From contig CALSFV010000231.1 of the NCBI GenBank assembly GCA_943737045.1, positions 946,343-1,010,342 on the forward strand: DNA of 64,000 bases, read 5' to 3'. Position 1 is the first letter of the stretch; each line of letters begins with the position of its first letter. Position numbers and translations under genes: made by a program. Shown one piece after another: positions 47,874-58,779 of this stretch. The notes below the pieces were generated by a model. That model had not been told where the DNA came from, made no database searches, and worked only from the letters and a program-made list of their open reading frames with translations. This DNA comes from Parapristionchus giblindavisi. Taxonomy: Eukaryota > Nematoda > Chromadorea > Rhabditida > Diplogasteridae.

Positions 47874-48175
47874 TCAATTTGCTTTTTTTATGTTATTTAT
47901 TATAATAATTGACATGGTCTATTCTGTTTTAGCTGTCCATTGTGTTATGATCATTGAGCGATAACGAGATCGATATATTCAAATATTTATTAATTTTTCT
48001 TTTTTTCTCCGTATTTCACTATCTGAGGGGATCATTGATAGTCCCACAGATCTATGAACTGAATTTAAATTTAACTAGTCTGTATTCTTTGATCAATGAT
48101 CCTTGAGATTTCGTTAATCATCTCTGGCATTTTGGTTGAAAGATATAATAAATATCGGTCTTTGGTCTTTCTCAG

Positions 48176-48247
48176 GTCGTCAACTTATCATCTACACCCT
48201 CCTCGTCATTCTTCTCGTTCTCCTCTACAAGCTCATTATAATGCATA
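48176..48247 (+). pseudogene. Membrane-helix exon, copy 1 (interrupted)
   Basis: After CTCAG the frame reads RQLIIYTLLVILLVLLYKLI, a clear membrane helix. Foldback C cuts it at 48248 and the tail resumes after 49537. The tandem copy at 49878 is uninterrupted. Family uncertain; LMBR1 is possible. Confidence 0.45.
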
Positions 48248-49537
48248 ACAGGCATCTTTCCTAAGAATTGACCGATTCTACTACACACTTTTGAGTTGAC
48301 CCCTCTTTTCTCCACAGTTTTCGATGCCCCTTGGGTAGGACATCCCAGATCTAGAGTAGCAAGGATGGTAGATCAAACGTCTCTCCAGGAGCTCACGTTA
48401 AAGTTCCTCGTTGAGGCTCCTTCCGATGCGATTATCACGGTTCACAGTAGAGCTATAAAAAAGTTTCCAACAGATGAAATGTGTATTTTCTCGAGTACTT
48501 TCAGATAAAAATGTGAAAATGCAACTTTTTAATTTTTCGTTCCCTAAGGAATTGATCGCGTTTCATAGTCCCGGGAAAGATTTTTTTAAAGGGTCAATCG
48601 ATAGAGCTCGTTCACAGCTTTCATTTAAGCTCTTGAGAGACTGAGGATCATTCTGACGTTGATTCGCAGCCAATCCAGCGAAAAGAGTCCCTTCTGAAGG
48701 TTCCTGGTATTATTTGACTGGTGAGTACTGCAGATATTAGAGAATCTCCCTGTTCGAACCTGTAAATGAGCATCCAAGATGTCTACGTCGAATGGGATAG
48801 ATTCAGTCCAACGATAATTCGCTTTGGAATTATTCGAGGGGCATCGATCACTTCGCCAGAGAGCGAGATAGCTATTACTTGAATATATCTTCGATATTCA
48901 ATACCAGGAACCATCAGAAGGGACTCTTTTCGCTGGTTTGGCTGAAACGAGAGCAACACGAACATAAGTGAGCGAATCAACGTCAGAATGATCCTCAGCC
49001 CATTCTCTCGTATGTTACAGGACAATCCTGTCAAGGAGCCGACAATTTTGAGTAGATCAAAGTTTTCATTAGTGATCTACCAGCATTCAAATGCAGTTTT
49101 TTGGACGTAGTTCAGTCAAATCCCCATGAAAATCGTCTCTCAAGAGCTTAAATGAAAGCTGTGAACGAGCTCTATCGATTGACCCTTTTAAAAATCTTTC
49201 CCGGGACTATGAAACGCGATCAATTCCTTAGGGAACGAAAAATTAAAAAGTTGCATTTTCACATTTTTATCTGAAAGTACTCGAGAAAATACACATTTCA
49301 TCTGTTGGAAACTTTTTTATAGCTCTACTGTGAACCGTGATAATCGCATCGGAAGGAGCCTCAACGAGGAACTTTGACGTGAGCTCCTGGAGAGACGTTT
49401 GATCTACCATCCTTGCTACTCTAGATCTGGGATGTCCTACCCAAGGGGCATCGAAAACTGTGGAGAAAAGAGGGGGTCAACTCAAAAGTGTGTAGTAAAT
49501 CAGTGGTTTTTGGTCAATTCTTAGGAAATATGCCTGA
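48248..49537. mobile_element. Foldback element C
   Basis: The ends ACAGGCATCTTTCCTAAGAA and the reverse of TTCTTAGGAAATATGCCTGA lie within TA (48246-48247 and 49538-49539). Arms pair nearly throughout around 48893, with a loop of about 170 bp. The 83-codon frame at 48783-49034 spans loop and arm and is not recognised. Confidence 0.88.
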
Positions 49538-49877
49538 TAAATGCCCTTCTTCAACACTCCCCACTATCCCTTCTACAATTACTTCTTCTTCTACTTGCCC
49601 AATTATACATTGATCTTTTGACCAAATAAATGAACTACATACTTCTTCTTAAATCTTACTGTAAATAGAATAATCAATGAAATGATGAATAGAACCTAAA
49701 GAATATTACCTAGCGAAATAGAAGATAAATGATCTACAGTAACCCATATCATGGTACCCAATCTAACACTAGTCTGTATTCGTTGATCTATGATCTCTCA
49801 CGTTTCTTTAATCATCACTGACATTTTGGTTGAGAAATGTAATAAATATTGATCTTTGATCTTTTGATCTTTCTCAG
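49538..49877. other. Tail of interrupted exon and intron
   Basis: 49540-49640 matches 49935-49990 (CTTCTTCAACACTCCCCACT), completing the exon cut by foldback C. The rest is intron-like with a GATCTTTTGATCTTTCTCAG acceptor. Confidence 0.5.
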
Positions 49878-50145
49878 AGCGTCAACTTCTAAATCTCATC
49901 TACAACCTTCTCGTTCTCCTCTACGATCTCATTTTGTCCTTCTTCAACACTCCCCACTATCCCTTCCACAATCACCTGCCCAATTATATATACCGCTGCG
50001 TCCTTCTCCCGCTATTTTCACCCTAAACAACCGCCGAAAGTTCCTATCCCTTTTGTATTTACAGAAAATTTCTCCCAAATTTTCATTACAAAATAGACCA
50101 GGAAATATTATTAGTGAGATGGAACAAAGGAAAATGTATGTATGA
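49878..50145 (+). pseudogene. Membrane-helix exon, copy 2
   Basis: After TTTCTCAG one frame reads RQLLNLIYNLLVLLYDLIL then SFFNTPHYPFHNHLPNY. It could be compared with the FYSSPLF helix end of LMBR1 proteins, but the similarity is slight. A longer overlapping frame (to 50145) is serine/proline-rich and less convincing. Confidence 0.4.
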
Positions 50146-50397
50146 CAGATTTAATGATTTGATTACTGTAGACCCATCATTATTGATTGATCTAGACTCA
50201 TCACTGATTCTTTTTAGCTATGGCTCCACACGATGTTGTGCATCTATTTGATCAGAGTATATATCATGATAGTCCGTCTAATCAATGCTTCATTCTCATC
50301 TAGTGACAAATATATCACGAAACAATCAAATGATAGGCAACGATAACATGCACAGTAAACAACAATGAGGGAAAATCAATACTATAATTTTGTGAAG

Positions 50398-50643
50398 CTA
50401 CCAAATATTTGGGCTTTTGGAAGCTCCAATATATTGTACACATAAGGGGGGTGGGAGTACTGTAGTTCTTTGTGTAGTAGCCGTAGCTGAAGCAGCTTCA
50501 GAATCGGACAACTTCATCTCCCTCAATTCATCCGTCGTATTCAATACGGCCTTAAAAGCATTCATATTAATCATGGATGATACTAAAAACATTATTACCA
50601 TTATTATTATATATTCTTGTATGCATTTGAAATCAAGTACCAA
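50398..50643 (-). pseudogene. FKAV exon-like segment, right copy
   Basis: Inverted counterpart of 16417-16611. Reads FKAVLNTTDELREMKLSDSE then TVLPPPLCVQYIGASKSPN. The frame is open in both copies. Confidence 0.4.
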
Positions 50644-50840
50644 TCAAACCGAGGACATATATTAATTGAGCACCGATGGAAACACAAAAGTCACAGGTAA
50701 CAATATTCTGACCATTACTATCGATTATTAGTGCATACTAGAAAAAGAGTACTACCGAGCACCATTTCATAAATGTATCCCATTTCGATACATCATCGAA
50801 ACACAAAACCCATTGGTCACTTTACGCTACTTATCCGAAG

Positions 50841-51361
50841 CAGGGCTGGGATTTTTTGATTTTGATTTTTTGAATTTTTTGACCATTTCAAAAAATTCAA
50901 AATCAAAAAAAGTTTTTTGAATTTTTCTCAAAAAATCAAAAAAAAATTAAGTGTAAAAAAGTACCGCTAAAACGACAGAAAGTGAAACATTTGTGGAAAA
51001 TTGAGACAAGATTTGACAAAACCTAACAAGATTCCCTTTTTTATCATTTTTCACGGTCTTGTTGAAGAGGATTCTAAGTGTTTTAGTGTGGGTTAGTGTG
51101 CCCAATGCACTGACGTAGAATTTTTTTAAAGTGAAAAAATATTGTGTCATGTTTTTTATGTTTCAGAATTCGGTTAATTGCGTAATTGACTGTTTTACCC
51201 ACTTTTCAGGCAAATGTTGTGTATGAATTGCTTTTTATCCTTTTAAACAGAGTAAAGAATTTTTTGAAACATTTTTTGAATTCAAAAAAATTTTTGAGCC
51301 ATTTTTTGAATTTTTTGATCAAAAAATTTTTTGAAAATATTTTCAAAAAATCCCAGCCCTG
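50841..51361. mobile_element. hAT-type element, 521 bp
   Basis: Ends CAGGGCTGGGATTTTTTGA and TCAAAAAATCCCAGCCCTG (imperfect inside) lie within an exact 8 bp duplication ATCCGAAG (50833-50840 and 51362-51369). No coding capacity. Confidence 0.92.
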
Positions 51362-51385
51362 ATCCGAAGCTATTTTTATATCGCT

Positions 51386-51620
51386 TTTATGTGGTGTTAA
51401 AATCTTGTAAAAGTAGATGGAAAAGTGAAAAGTAGTGTTAATTTTGTGCTTGTAAAAGTACGTGGAAAAGTAGCACATCTTCGTAATTGACAAACTTTTA
51501 CAATACTTTTCCTATACGCGAGTGTTGGATTGCTACTTATCCAACTACTTTTACAATCACAAAATTAACACTACTTTTCACTTTTCCATCTACTTTTACA
51601 ATATTTTAACACCGCATAAA
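51386..51620. mobile_element. Inverted-repeat element (GGTGTTAAAAT ends)
   Basis: TTATGTGGTGTTAAAATCTT and its reversed partner (TATTTTAACACCGCATAAA) bound arms that both contain GTAGATGGAAAAGTGAAAAG. Target duplication not determined. Confidence 0.7.
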
Positions 51621-51721
51621 TGAAAAAAAGGATTTTTTAAACCCTCTCATCGATCTTTTCAGGCTTGTTCTCATCTACAGTTCCTTTCATCCGTATCTCC
51701 TCTTAATCAACAAGGGGGTGT

Positions 51722-51831
51722 CATAGGTCGAAAAGTACGTTACAAACTACGAAGGCTGACCGCATTTGAGCCGAAAATTCTCCAAACCTGACAGAATTTT
51801 GAAAATGTGTAATCTAGCTATTCGACCTATG
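51722..51831. mobile_element. CATAGGTCGAA-family element, 110 bp
   Basis: Perfect ends CATAGGTCGAA / TTCGACCTATG, flanked by GGGGGTGT and GGGGTTGT, a near-match 8 bp duplication. This is the cleanest copy of a family with remnants at 1768, 8700, 10311, 15982, 20480, 25330, 52700, 53042, 54660 and 59489. Confidence 0.85.
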
Positions 51832-52225
51832 GGGGTTGTTTCCGTACCACGATAGTCCGAGCTCATTGCTTTACTTCTTTTGCAATTGTTTCAAATACCC
51901 TAGGACAATCTCACTCTTACATCTCCCTAATATCAATTTTGATGCTGATCACTATCATAGTTGGACAGCCCTTTTATCACGCAATGCATAAAGATCCATA
52001 AAACAGTCACATCTTGAATACCATACAAAACTACAGTATGCTCACCGGAAGGTACGGTAGTACTCAGGTTCTTGTTGTCAGCTCCGTCTGCATTCAGGAT
52101 CTGAAATCAATCGATAAATGGATCAATCAATCAATAATATGCAACTTTCACCATGAGAGTTAACGCAAATAAAACACATTTCATGATTGACATTGTTCAC
52201 TACAAGAATTTCCCTGGGCAAGAAT

Positions 52226-52428
52226 CATACGTGGGCGGAATTGCCGCTAGCGACAATACCCACCCGATTTTGGCACCTAACACACCCGATTTTGCCAATA
52301 TTCACCGAAAAATTGAAAACGATTTGGGCAAATTTCATTCGAAAATGAATTTTTGTGTCAAACCTACCCGATTTTGACAACCGATCCACCCGAATTTCAT
52401 TTCCAGCGGCAATGCCCGCCCATATATG
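52226..52428. mobile_element. CATACGTGGGCGG element, 203 bp
   Basis: Ends CATACGTGGGCGGAATTGCC and the reverse of GGCAATGCCCGCCCATATATG; exact 8 bp duplication GCAAGAAT (52218-52225 and 52429-52436). The inside holds repeated CACCCGATTTTG units. Confidence 0.92.
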
Positions 52429-52705
52429 GCAAGAATTCAACAGAAAACATTCTACAATTGAATAAATGAAAATAGTCTGAAACACCAAACCTCCTTGAGG
52501 ATTTCGATGACTGAATCGTAGAGACGAAGTACAATCTTGTATCTTGTACTTGTTCTCCAATCTGCATTTTAAAAATTAATTAATTAATTAATTAATTACA
52601 AGAAATATTTACTGAAAATATCACAATAATCAAAAGCTAATGTTCTCACTTCATTAAATATTCTACTCTAAGTAATTTATTATAATTAAATCTAAATCTT
52701 CATAT

Positions 52706-52808
52706 ACCGAATAGCTACGTTGTAGATTTGCAAAATATGGTCAGATTTTCACAAAAAATCGCAAATGCGGTCAGGCTTCATAGTTTGCAACGTGCTTTTC
52801 GACCTATG
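52706..52808. mobile_element. CATAGGTCGAA-family element copy
   Basis: CCGAATAGCTACGTTGTAG to TGCTTTTCGACCTATG; the left terminal bases are eroded. Confidence 0.65.
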
Positions 52809-53065
52809 ATTATCTTTCTCATTGAGATATTGTACCAGTTTAATTCATGCTATACGGAATACAGAAATATATGATCAGACAGTACCAAATGCTCAATAAT
52901 GTTCAATGTTCAATAGTATCCACTCTTATTGTTACAGGAAATATTCATCCCAATTGCATCTTTATGTGAGATTAATATGTATTAAATTAGCGCATGATAA
53001 TATTATTTTGAAAGCTCCTTACTTGGTGTTCAAAGATGACGGCATAGGTCGAAAAGTATGTAACA

Positions 53066-53522
53066 AAGTCTTCCAGTTCGTACAGACCCATATCACTCAC
53101 CTGTTCCACTTCTAAAGTATTCGAGCGCCTAATCGTATCCGCCTTATCTAAGTACTTAGAAGACAATAATCTTCTTTGTCCACAACAACATGGTTATCGT
53201 CCTTTCCGCTCTTGCAACTCTGCTTTACTTTCATCTTTTTCTCACTGGTATCCTGCTCTCGACAAAAGCCAATTTATTTCCGTCGCGTTCATCGATTTCT
53301 CAAAAGCTTTCGATTCAATTCCAATTGATCTACTCTTATACAAATGCTCGCGTCTGGGAATTCAGGGTTCACTTCTTAATTGGATTCGTTCGTTTCTATC
53401 CAACCGTTCTCAAGCTGTTGTTGTGGGTGATTCTCTCTCTGATCCCTTTTATGCTCTATCAGGTGTCCCACAAGGTAGCTGTTTGGGGCCACTTCTCTTC
53501 TCCATCTATATCTCTGATCTTC
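53066..53522 (+). pseudogene. LINE reverse transcriptase, fingers/palm part
   Basis: The frame reads SSYRPISLTCSTSKVFERL, then VAFIDFSKAFDSIPIDLLLY (first catalytic Asp), then SGVPQGSCLGPLLFSIYIS. These are the conserved blocks of non-LTR reverse transcriptases, which copy their RNA into DNA at a nicked target. It is cut by the 170 bp insertion; the +1 frame shadow opening at 53190 is not the coding frame. Confidence 0.88.
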
Positions 53523-53692
53523 ATATATTCTCATTCCATCCATTGTAGGTAATCCAATCTCACTGATGATGAGGAAATAATCCTCGAAACGTCTGAGTAA
53601 TAAAGTTTCTCTCTTCATACTAACTGGTCTCACACAGCATCCACAAGTCACACCAAATATACACCAAAATGAAGATAACTGAGTATTCTAAA
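53523..53692 (+). mobile_element. 170-bp retroposon-like insertion with hammerhead-like core
   Basis: A 13 bp duplication ATCTCTGATCTTC (53510-53522 and 53693-53705) flanks it and the insert ends in AAA, as in target-primed insertion. Removing it restores ISDLPLILPHN across the reverse transcriptase. It includes the ribozyme-like motif at 53559-53597. Confidence 0.85.
53559..53597 (+). ncRNA. Candidate minimal hammerhead ribozyme
   Basis: The order is CTCA, CTGATGA, stem GAGGA-AATAA-TCCTC, GAAAC, GTC, TGAG. CTCA/TGAG can form helix I, GAGGA/TCCTC helix II, and AC/GT a two-pair helix III before the GTC cleavage triplet. That is the layout of minimal type I hammerheads of Penelope-like elements and animal retrozymes. 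One extra T before helix II is non-canonical. Confidence 0.5.
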
Positions 53693-54541
53693 ATCTCTGA
53701 TCTTCCTCTCATTCTTCCTCACAACGTACGATGCACTATATATGCTGATGATGTCAAGCTCTATTCCTTTAATGACCCTTCTTCACTTCAAACCGCATTA
53801 GACTCTCTCCATCAGTGGTCTCTAGACTGGGGTCTATCCATCTCTTTATCCAAAACTGTAGTAATGCATTTAGGCAACAGACACCCTACCCTCGATCTTC
53901 ATATCAATGGTATCAAACTTCCTGTAGTTAAAGAGTTCACTGATCTCGGTATATCATACGATAATCGACTATCTTTCTCATCTCATATCCAATCTATTGT
54001 AGCCAGAGCAAATTCCAGATGTGCATATATTTATCGCATTTTTCACACCTCTTATCTCAAGCTTTATTCACGTCTTTTCATCACTTATGTAAGACCTATT
54101 CTTGAATACGCGTCTGAACTGTGGTCACCTCATGAAGGTCATCTAATAAAGCTCATTGAAAACGTACAAAGGACTTACACTCGTCGCGTTTTCTACAAAT
54201 GCAAGCTACCGTATGCTTCATATCCTGATAGATTATCATTACTCAAACTAGAGCCTCTTGAATCGCGCCGCAAACTATCTGATCTTTGTTTTACCTATAA
54301 AGCTACACATGGACTTATTGATCTTGACAATCCTTCTTTCTTTATTCCCTCTATAAATACTAGATCTTCCCGCAGACACGCATTCCAATATCGTAAACAC
54401 AATGCTAAATCTACTCGCTTCTCGAACTTCATATCAAATCGTGTTGTTAGTAATTGGAATAAACTTAGTAATAATTCTATTATCTGCCCCTCAGTTAAAT
54501 CTTTCCGGAAATGTATAAATTTGTCGTTACTCGAAATGTAA
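53669..54541 (+). CDS. LINE reverse transcriptase, C-terminal part (YADD)
   Basis: The 290-codon frame is real from about PLILPHN onward (53706). It contains TIYADDVKLYSF (catalytic YADD), HLGNRHPTLDLHINGIKL, the TDLGISYDNRLSFSSHI block, and VRPILEYASELWSPHEG followed by NVQRTYTRRVF, typical of CR1/Jockey-like proteins. The first 12 codons come from the 170 bp insertion. It ends normally at a TAA near 54542. It is probably immobile because the 5' half is missing. Confidence 0.9.
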   Translation: MKITEYSKISDLPLILPHNVRCTIYADDVKLYSFNDPSSLQTALDSLHQWSLDWGLSISLSKTVVMHLGNRHPTLDLHINGIKLPVVKEFTDLGISYDNRLSFSSHIQSIVARANSRCAYIYRIFHTSYLKLYSRLFITYVRPILEYASELWSPHEGHLIKLIENVQRTYTRRVFYKCKLPYASYPDRLSLLKLEPLESRRKLSDLCFTYKATHGLIDLDNPSFFIPSINTRSSRRHAFQYRKHNAKSTRFSNFISNRVVSNWNKLSNNSIICPSVKSFRKCINLSLLEM

Positions 54542-54659
54542 TAATTAATTGTTATTTCTTTGCTACCTAAGTTGTGGCATCGTATTTTATGTAATTCTTA
54601 CGATATCAATTATTCGCTATTATAATTTATCCTTGTAATGCATAAATTATTATTATTAA

Positions 54660-54838
54660 AGTACCAAGCCTGACCGGATTTTGAGCCAAAATTTCACAAA
54701 AATCGAAAAACCTGACCGGATTTTGAGCTAAAATTTCACAAAAATCGAAAAATCTGACCGGATTTTGAGCTATATTTGCAAAAAATCGAAAAACCTGACC
54801 GGATATAGAAAACCGATAACCTAGCTATTCGAACTATG
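54660..54838. repeat. Expanded CATAGGTCGAA-family element
   Basis: Three tandem copies of a CCTGACCGGATTTTGAGC unit with AAAATTTCACAAAAATCG between them, ending CTAGCTATTCGAACTATGG. It truncates the SRP68 exon at 54839. Confidence 0.7.
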
Positions 54839-55008
54839 GATGACGGGATATCCCTCGGCGCGCCAAACGAACAAGGTCGAGATTTCAGACGAGTAGCCTC
54901 TTGTGAATCGATACCTGAATGGAAAATGGATTTATTCATTAAATTATTTAAAATATTGATTAACTGAAAAATCTAGACGAAAGATTATTGATTTATCTAA
55001 AACAGTCA

Positions 55009-55191
55009 TACGTGGGCAGCATAAAAAGTAAAAAATTGCATAAGGCTGGCTGCAAATTTTAAACGACTAGTTGTGTAGGGGGGGGGGGGGACTGGAAACT
55101 TTTCAAGCATTCATCAAGTCTTTTTGCTTCTTGGAACACCCTGCAAGATTACGGCTGTCTGAGGAAAATTTGTCGAATGGTTGCCCACGTA
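55009..55191. mobile_element. CATACGTGGGC element, 183 bp
   Basis: Ends CATACGTGGGCAGC and GGTTGCCCACGTATG are inverted repeats. The same element in the left copy (about 14555-14730) has an eroded right end. Includes a 15-G-type run at 55078-55091. Confidence 0.65.
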
Positions 55192-55717
55192 TGACATAAA
55201 TTATTATGGTGTCGATTACATTTTAAATGATCAGGGGCTGTTTCCGATAAACGCGACGTTAAAAGCGTAGGCGACTGAGTTTGCCAAAGATCCTTCTACT
55301 AAGCGTGTAACGTCACGTTTGAAGGGAAACGGTCTGTCAACGTTCATGCATACGACTTCAGATGTCTCCCTCTCTAAATCCTACGTAGCATTGATAAAGA
55401 TCAGGGATAGAACGAAGAGTTCAAAGATTAAAGATCATGACATCATGGGTACCCGCGACCTGTTTCTCGAGTAGAGCCCGCTTAGCACAGGGTATACGGT
55501 AATGATGAAGTCTGAAAAAGGTTCTGAATATTGATAACATTTATAATAATAGCTGGTAAGAATGTATCAAACAAATATGTAAGCGTGAACAAAGGATTGT
55601 TTTTACACAGAGAGTCAAAAGGCAGACAACACAAAACCGAATTAGAGATCAATAATGAAGAGCGTAATAACAATGAATAAATAAACCTTGGGCTGAGCAC
55701 ACTGCTCGAGTTCCTTA

Positions 55718-56437
55718 TCACGATGGTGAGGCGAACCTCCAATACTCATACTTGGATGACGAGAAAAGAGGACTGAAAAAGATATTGATCATGTTTAGTT
55801 GAAAATATGTAGAGATAAACAAAAATCAAGGTGACTATAAACTCCTCTCACTCTAAAAACCAATAGATTATGAAAGAATATACCCGAGAGGTGATTGATA
55901 ATCCTCAGGTACGTTGTCCGTCACAATCGAGCCATAGTCATCGATCCAGTCGAGACTGAGAAACTCCATCATACAACGGGAGTACGACATATCTGAAGAA
56001 GAATCAAATCATTAAGTCTGTATCTGTGAAATTATCACTAGCACCACTGGCGTAGTAGTGATCACCCGCAGGACTTTGTGTGCCTTGAATAACGGGTTGT
56101 ACCTTTAGTTTTTTCGTGAAACCAATCAATAATTCCCTTACATCCCTAAAGTCCTACCAAACATGATTGGCTCATAGTTTTCAACAGACTAACAATAGAT
56201 GTAATATACTATTGAACACAATTTCTAGATGTAGAATTGAGACGAACAATACGCATTAGATAAAGCAAAAAGAATGCTCATTTCTTTCTGATAAAGAATC
56301 GGTGAGCAATTTACAATCGTAAGACATCCAGCATATTGCGTTCAACACAAAAACTAACCTCGTCGAATCGAATCATAGTGGAGTTTCGTTCGATCACACG
56401 CTCTTAGCGAGAAACCGAGTGGGCAGGATGCAAGGGC
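55718..56437 (-). pseudogene. Unrecognised gene end, right copy
   Basis: Exons 56359-56437, 55884-55992 and 55718-55772 mirror 13205-13923 with identical phases and stop. Compared with the left copy it reads NVPEDYQSPL (V for A) and SSKYEYWRFASPS. The donor after exon 2 and the acceptors are intact. See the left entry for the reading. Confidence 0.55.
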
Positions 56438-56439
56438 AG

Positions 56440-56823
56440 CTTATGAAAACAATAATTACACAACATGATCGAGCACAAGTAAATTCAGTGCATATTGGCA
56501 GAGAAGTGGCAAATAGATGGGCTATACTGGAGGCGAAATATGACTATCGATTGGTCAGTCAAGAAAAAACTACTAAGATCGCACTCATTATTTAACGAGC
56601 AAGCTTGTCAAAATACTACTCGCAGAGCAGTAACGTTATGTCAGGAAGGCAACAACAACAAAAAGTGATAACGAAACAAAGGAAAACAGCAAATTACGAC
56701 GCAAAAATGGGTCTCGAAAAAATTAACAAAGTAATGTCACTCAATCCTGGCAAATTGCAAAACTTTGAAATCCACCGTACTGTCGGACAAGTTGCAACAG
56801 CTAATTTCTATAACATTCTGTAA
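56440..56823 (+). pseudogene. Conserved unknown coding-like segment, right copy
   Basis: Counterpart of 12813-13195: QVNSVHIGREVANRWAILEA in one frame to a stop at about 56575, and TANYDAKMGLEKINKVMSLN in the next. It is head-to-head with the unknown gene end on the other strand, about 80 bp apart, as in the left copy. Confidence 0.4.
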
Positions 56824-57799
56824 CGGTTTTATGCCTGCACATCTATTGCAATGTTGAGTGATAACTTTTCATTTCTAAGAATTTTGTCATTTTGTTTGCT
56901 GCGCCTTTTTTTTTATTGCCGTTTCTTAGTTGTCGTTCACATTTTTTTCCACCTTGTGTTAGATATTCCTAATTGTCTCGCGCTCATCACGTATTACAAT
57001 TCTATTCTTTTTTTGAACTTTTGAACTATCGCCCCTCTGTTCTCCTACCCTTTATCCCCTTTTTGTATTCATATCGTATTTTTCTTCACATTCGTTATTA
57101 ATTTTGGTTTCATATTCATTTTGTCACTTCATCTTTTCTAATTAACTTCACTTCAGCTTCCCGCTATCGATCATTCGTGGCTTCTCGCCTTCAGCTTCTC
57201 GATATCGGTCGGTGATCGCCCACAGACCGACGGTCGCCGGACTCCTCTCCCCAATTGCTACCTGAGAGGTTAGTTAAGCGTGAACCGAACCTAACCTATG
57301 GTGGATTTGCTTCTGTGTGGTTCTAGATTATAAATTATCGTTTGACTATAGGTCGCATCGCCTCTTTCGGTACGGTGACCCTTCCGTGAGAAGTCTTCCT
57401 CGCCATTTCGGCCATTAGTCTACGATGACTGCACCTACTACGATGGTGTCTCAGGTGGGTTGACGTGTTGTTTACAGTACTGTTGATAGAGTATTAAACT
57501 TACGGATCTTTTCTGGTTCTCTTTTTGCACTTGGGGCTTCTTCAGAGAACAAGATTTTCAAATCAGCAGACCCCGATTTGTACCGTTTCAAAATGGCCTG
57601 AAACGAAAGTGGTCTTCGAAGAAGCGCTCAATACAGATATTGTGAAATCTTGCTGTTGTTTTGATAACCTCTATTCATATTGTGTAATTTATTTTTGATT
57701 TTAGGTGTTCGTCTAGTCGATCGCTCAAGCGAGAAATTCCGCCCGTCACTCATCTCATCGCTCATACGGGCGTAGCGCCCTTCGCAGTACCCATCGCTA
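56824..57799. other. Non-coding segment mirrored at 11700-12812
   Basis: Contains CTCGATATCGGTCGGTGATC and a leader-like block ending ATGACTGCACCTACTACGAT with a GTGGGT donor near 57454. The ATG is also present on - near 12070 in the left copy. No further coding support. Confidence 0.35.
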
Positions 57800-57984
57800 A
57801 TGCCCGGACTCGCATCGCTCACCACCGCCCGTCGCTCTTCATACGAGGACCATCGTGCTGAGTGGCTGTTATTCCTCGTGTTTCGTGCCTGGAGAATTGG
57901 CTTTACCTCTTTCCTGCTTTATCGCTTCGTTAGTATAAAGTTTTTCGTTCCCGTGGTCAGATATGTACGGGTTGTTCTGTATCC

Positions 57985-58035
57985 ATCCCCGCGCACTTAA
58001 ATGGGCGGAGCTCGAATCGCTTTATAATTGGGGTT
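57985..58035 (+). promoter_or_regulatory. Dispersed GC-box/TATA-like module, third copy
   Basis: GCACTTAAATGGGCGGAGCT then ATCGCTTTATAATTGGGG; counterpart of 11365-11450. Confidence 0.35.
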
Positions 58036-58089
58036 CTGAAAAGGGGCGGAGCCTTATATCGGTACAGTGCTGTGAGTATATATAGATCT

Positions 58090-58180
58090 CTGACTTTTGT
58101 AGCAATGTGGTCTAGTGGCTAATTAGCAGGTCGAACTACCAACCCCATGGATGTTTCGGCGGGCATGTCCCCATAGGGAT
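58090..58180 (+). repeat. tRNA-like SINE module
   Basis: GCAATGTGGTCTAGTGGCTA followed by CGAACTACCAACCCCATGG; second member of the 11236-11330 family. Confidence 0.55.
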
Positions 58181-58779
58181 TGGCAAAAGATAAAGGGGGA
58201 GTGAAGATATAGGTCAAGGTTGTCACTTGTTGCTAGTTTTTTTTTTCTGCGTTTTTCATTTTTTTGTCTAGGATGTGGTACAGGGTGCATGAAATGATAA
58301 TGAAATAACTCAATTTTTAGTGATAATGTACACGCATCAAATGATATTAATTATTTATGCGATGAATTAAGTGACGACACAACGATTGGCCGAGAAAATA
58401 TGTGTTGGAAGAAAAATGCGGGGCTGTATGGAGAGCAATGTGTGAGGGTCTCGCATGGCACATACTGGTGACACATTCTAAACAATATAATGTGTCCAAA
58501 TCAATGGAATACGGAATGATGATATAAGAAGTACAAGAAGAGGCCGGGAGTACGGTAGGTATCGTAATTGTGGGAGAAGAATAGAACACAAAATCAACGT
58601 TGTGTCGAACTAGGAACAAAGTAAGAATAAAATAGAGATATAGCAAGTACCATTAGAAGCTATGAATAGGATTCAATAGCACAAAAAGTAAAGGCTTGGC
58701 ACCGTAAAAGGCACGAAATCGAAAAGAAAATGAGAAACGAATAGGGTATCGGGAGAACACGACATTATTTCGAGAGGAC

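Larger units (their letters stand above)
53060..54660 (+). mobile_element. 5'-truncated LINE (CR1/Jockey-like)
   Basis: The element starts abruptly inside a CATAGGTCGAAAAGT copy at reverse transcriptase block SSYRPISL and ends near an ATT-rich tail. The protein is in one frame before and another after a 170 bp insertion at 53523-53692. No endonuclease domain is present because of the 5' truncation. Confidence 0.85.
52046..54914 (-). pseudogene. SRP68: SRP68 C-terminal-half exons, right copy
   Basis: Exons are 54839-54914 (IDSQEATRLKSRP, cut by an element), 52491-52561 (LRLYDSVIEILKE retained after a 1 nt frame change) and 52046-52100 (ILNADGADNKN, then an internal deletion). Order and splice sites equal the left copy at 14898-15753. 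The introns have been filled with a LINE and small elements. Confidence 0.75.

Noticed and set aside
53190..53552. 120-residue hydrophobic ORF
   Set aside because: It is an out-of-frame shadow of the reverse transcriptase blocks FIDFSKAFD and GVPQGS.
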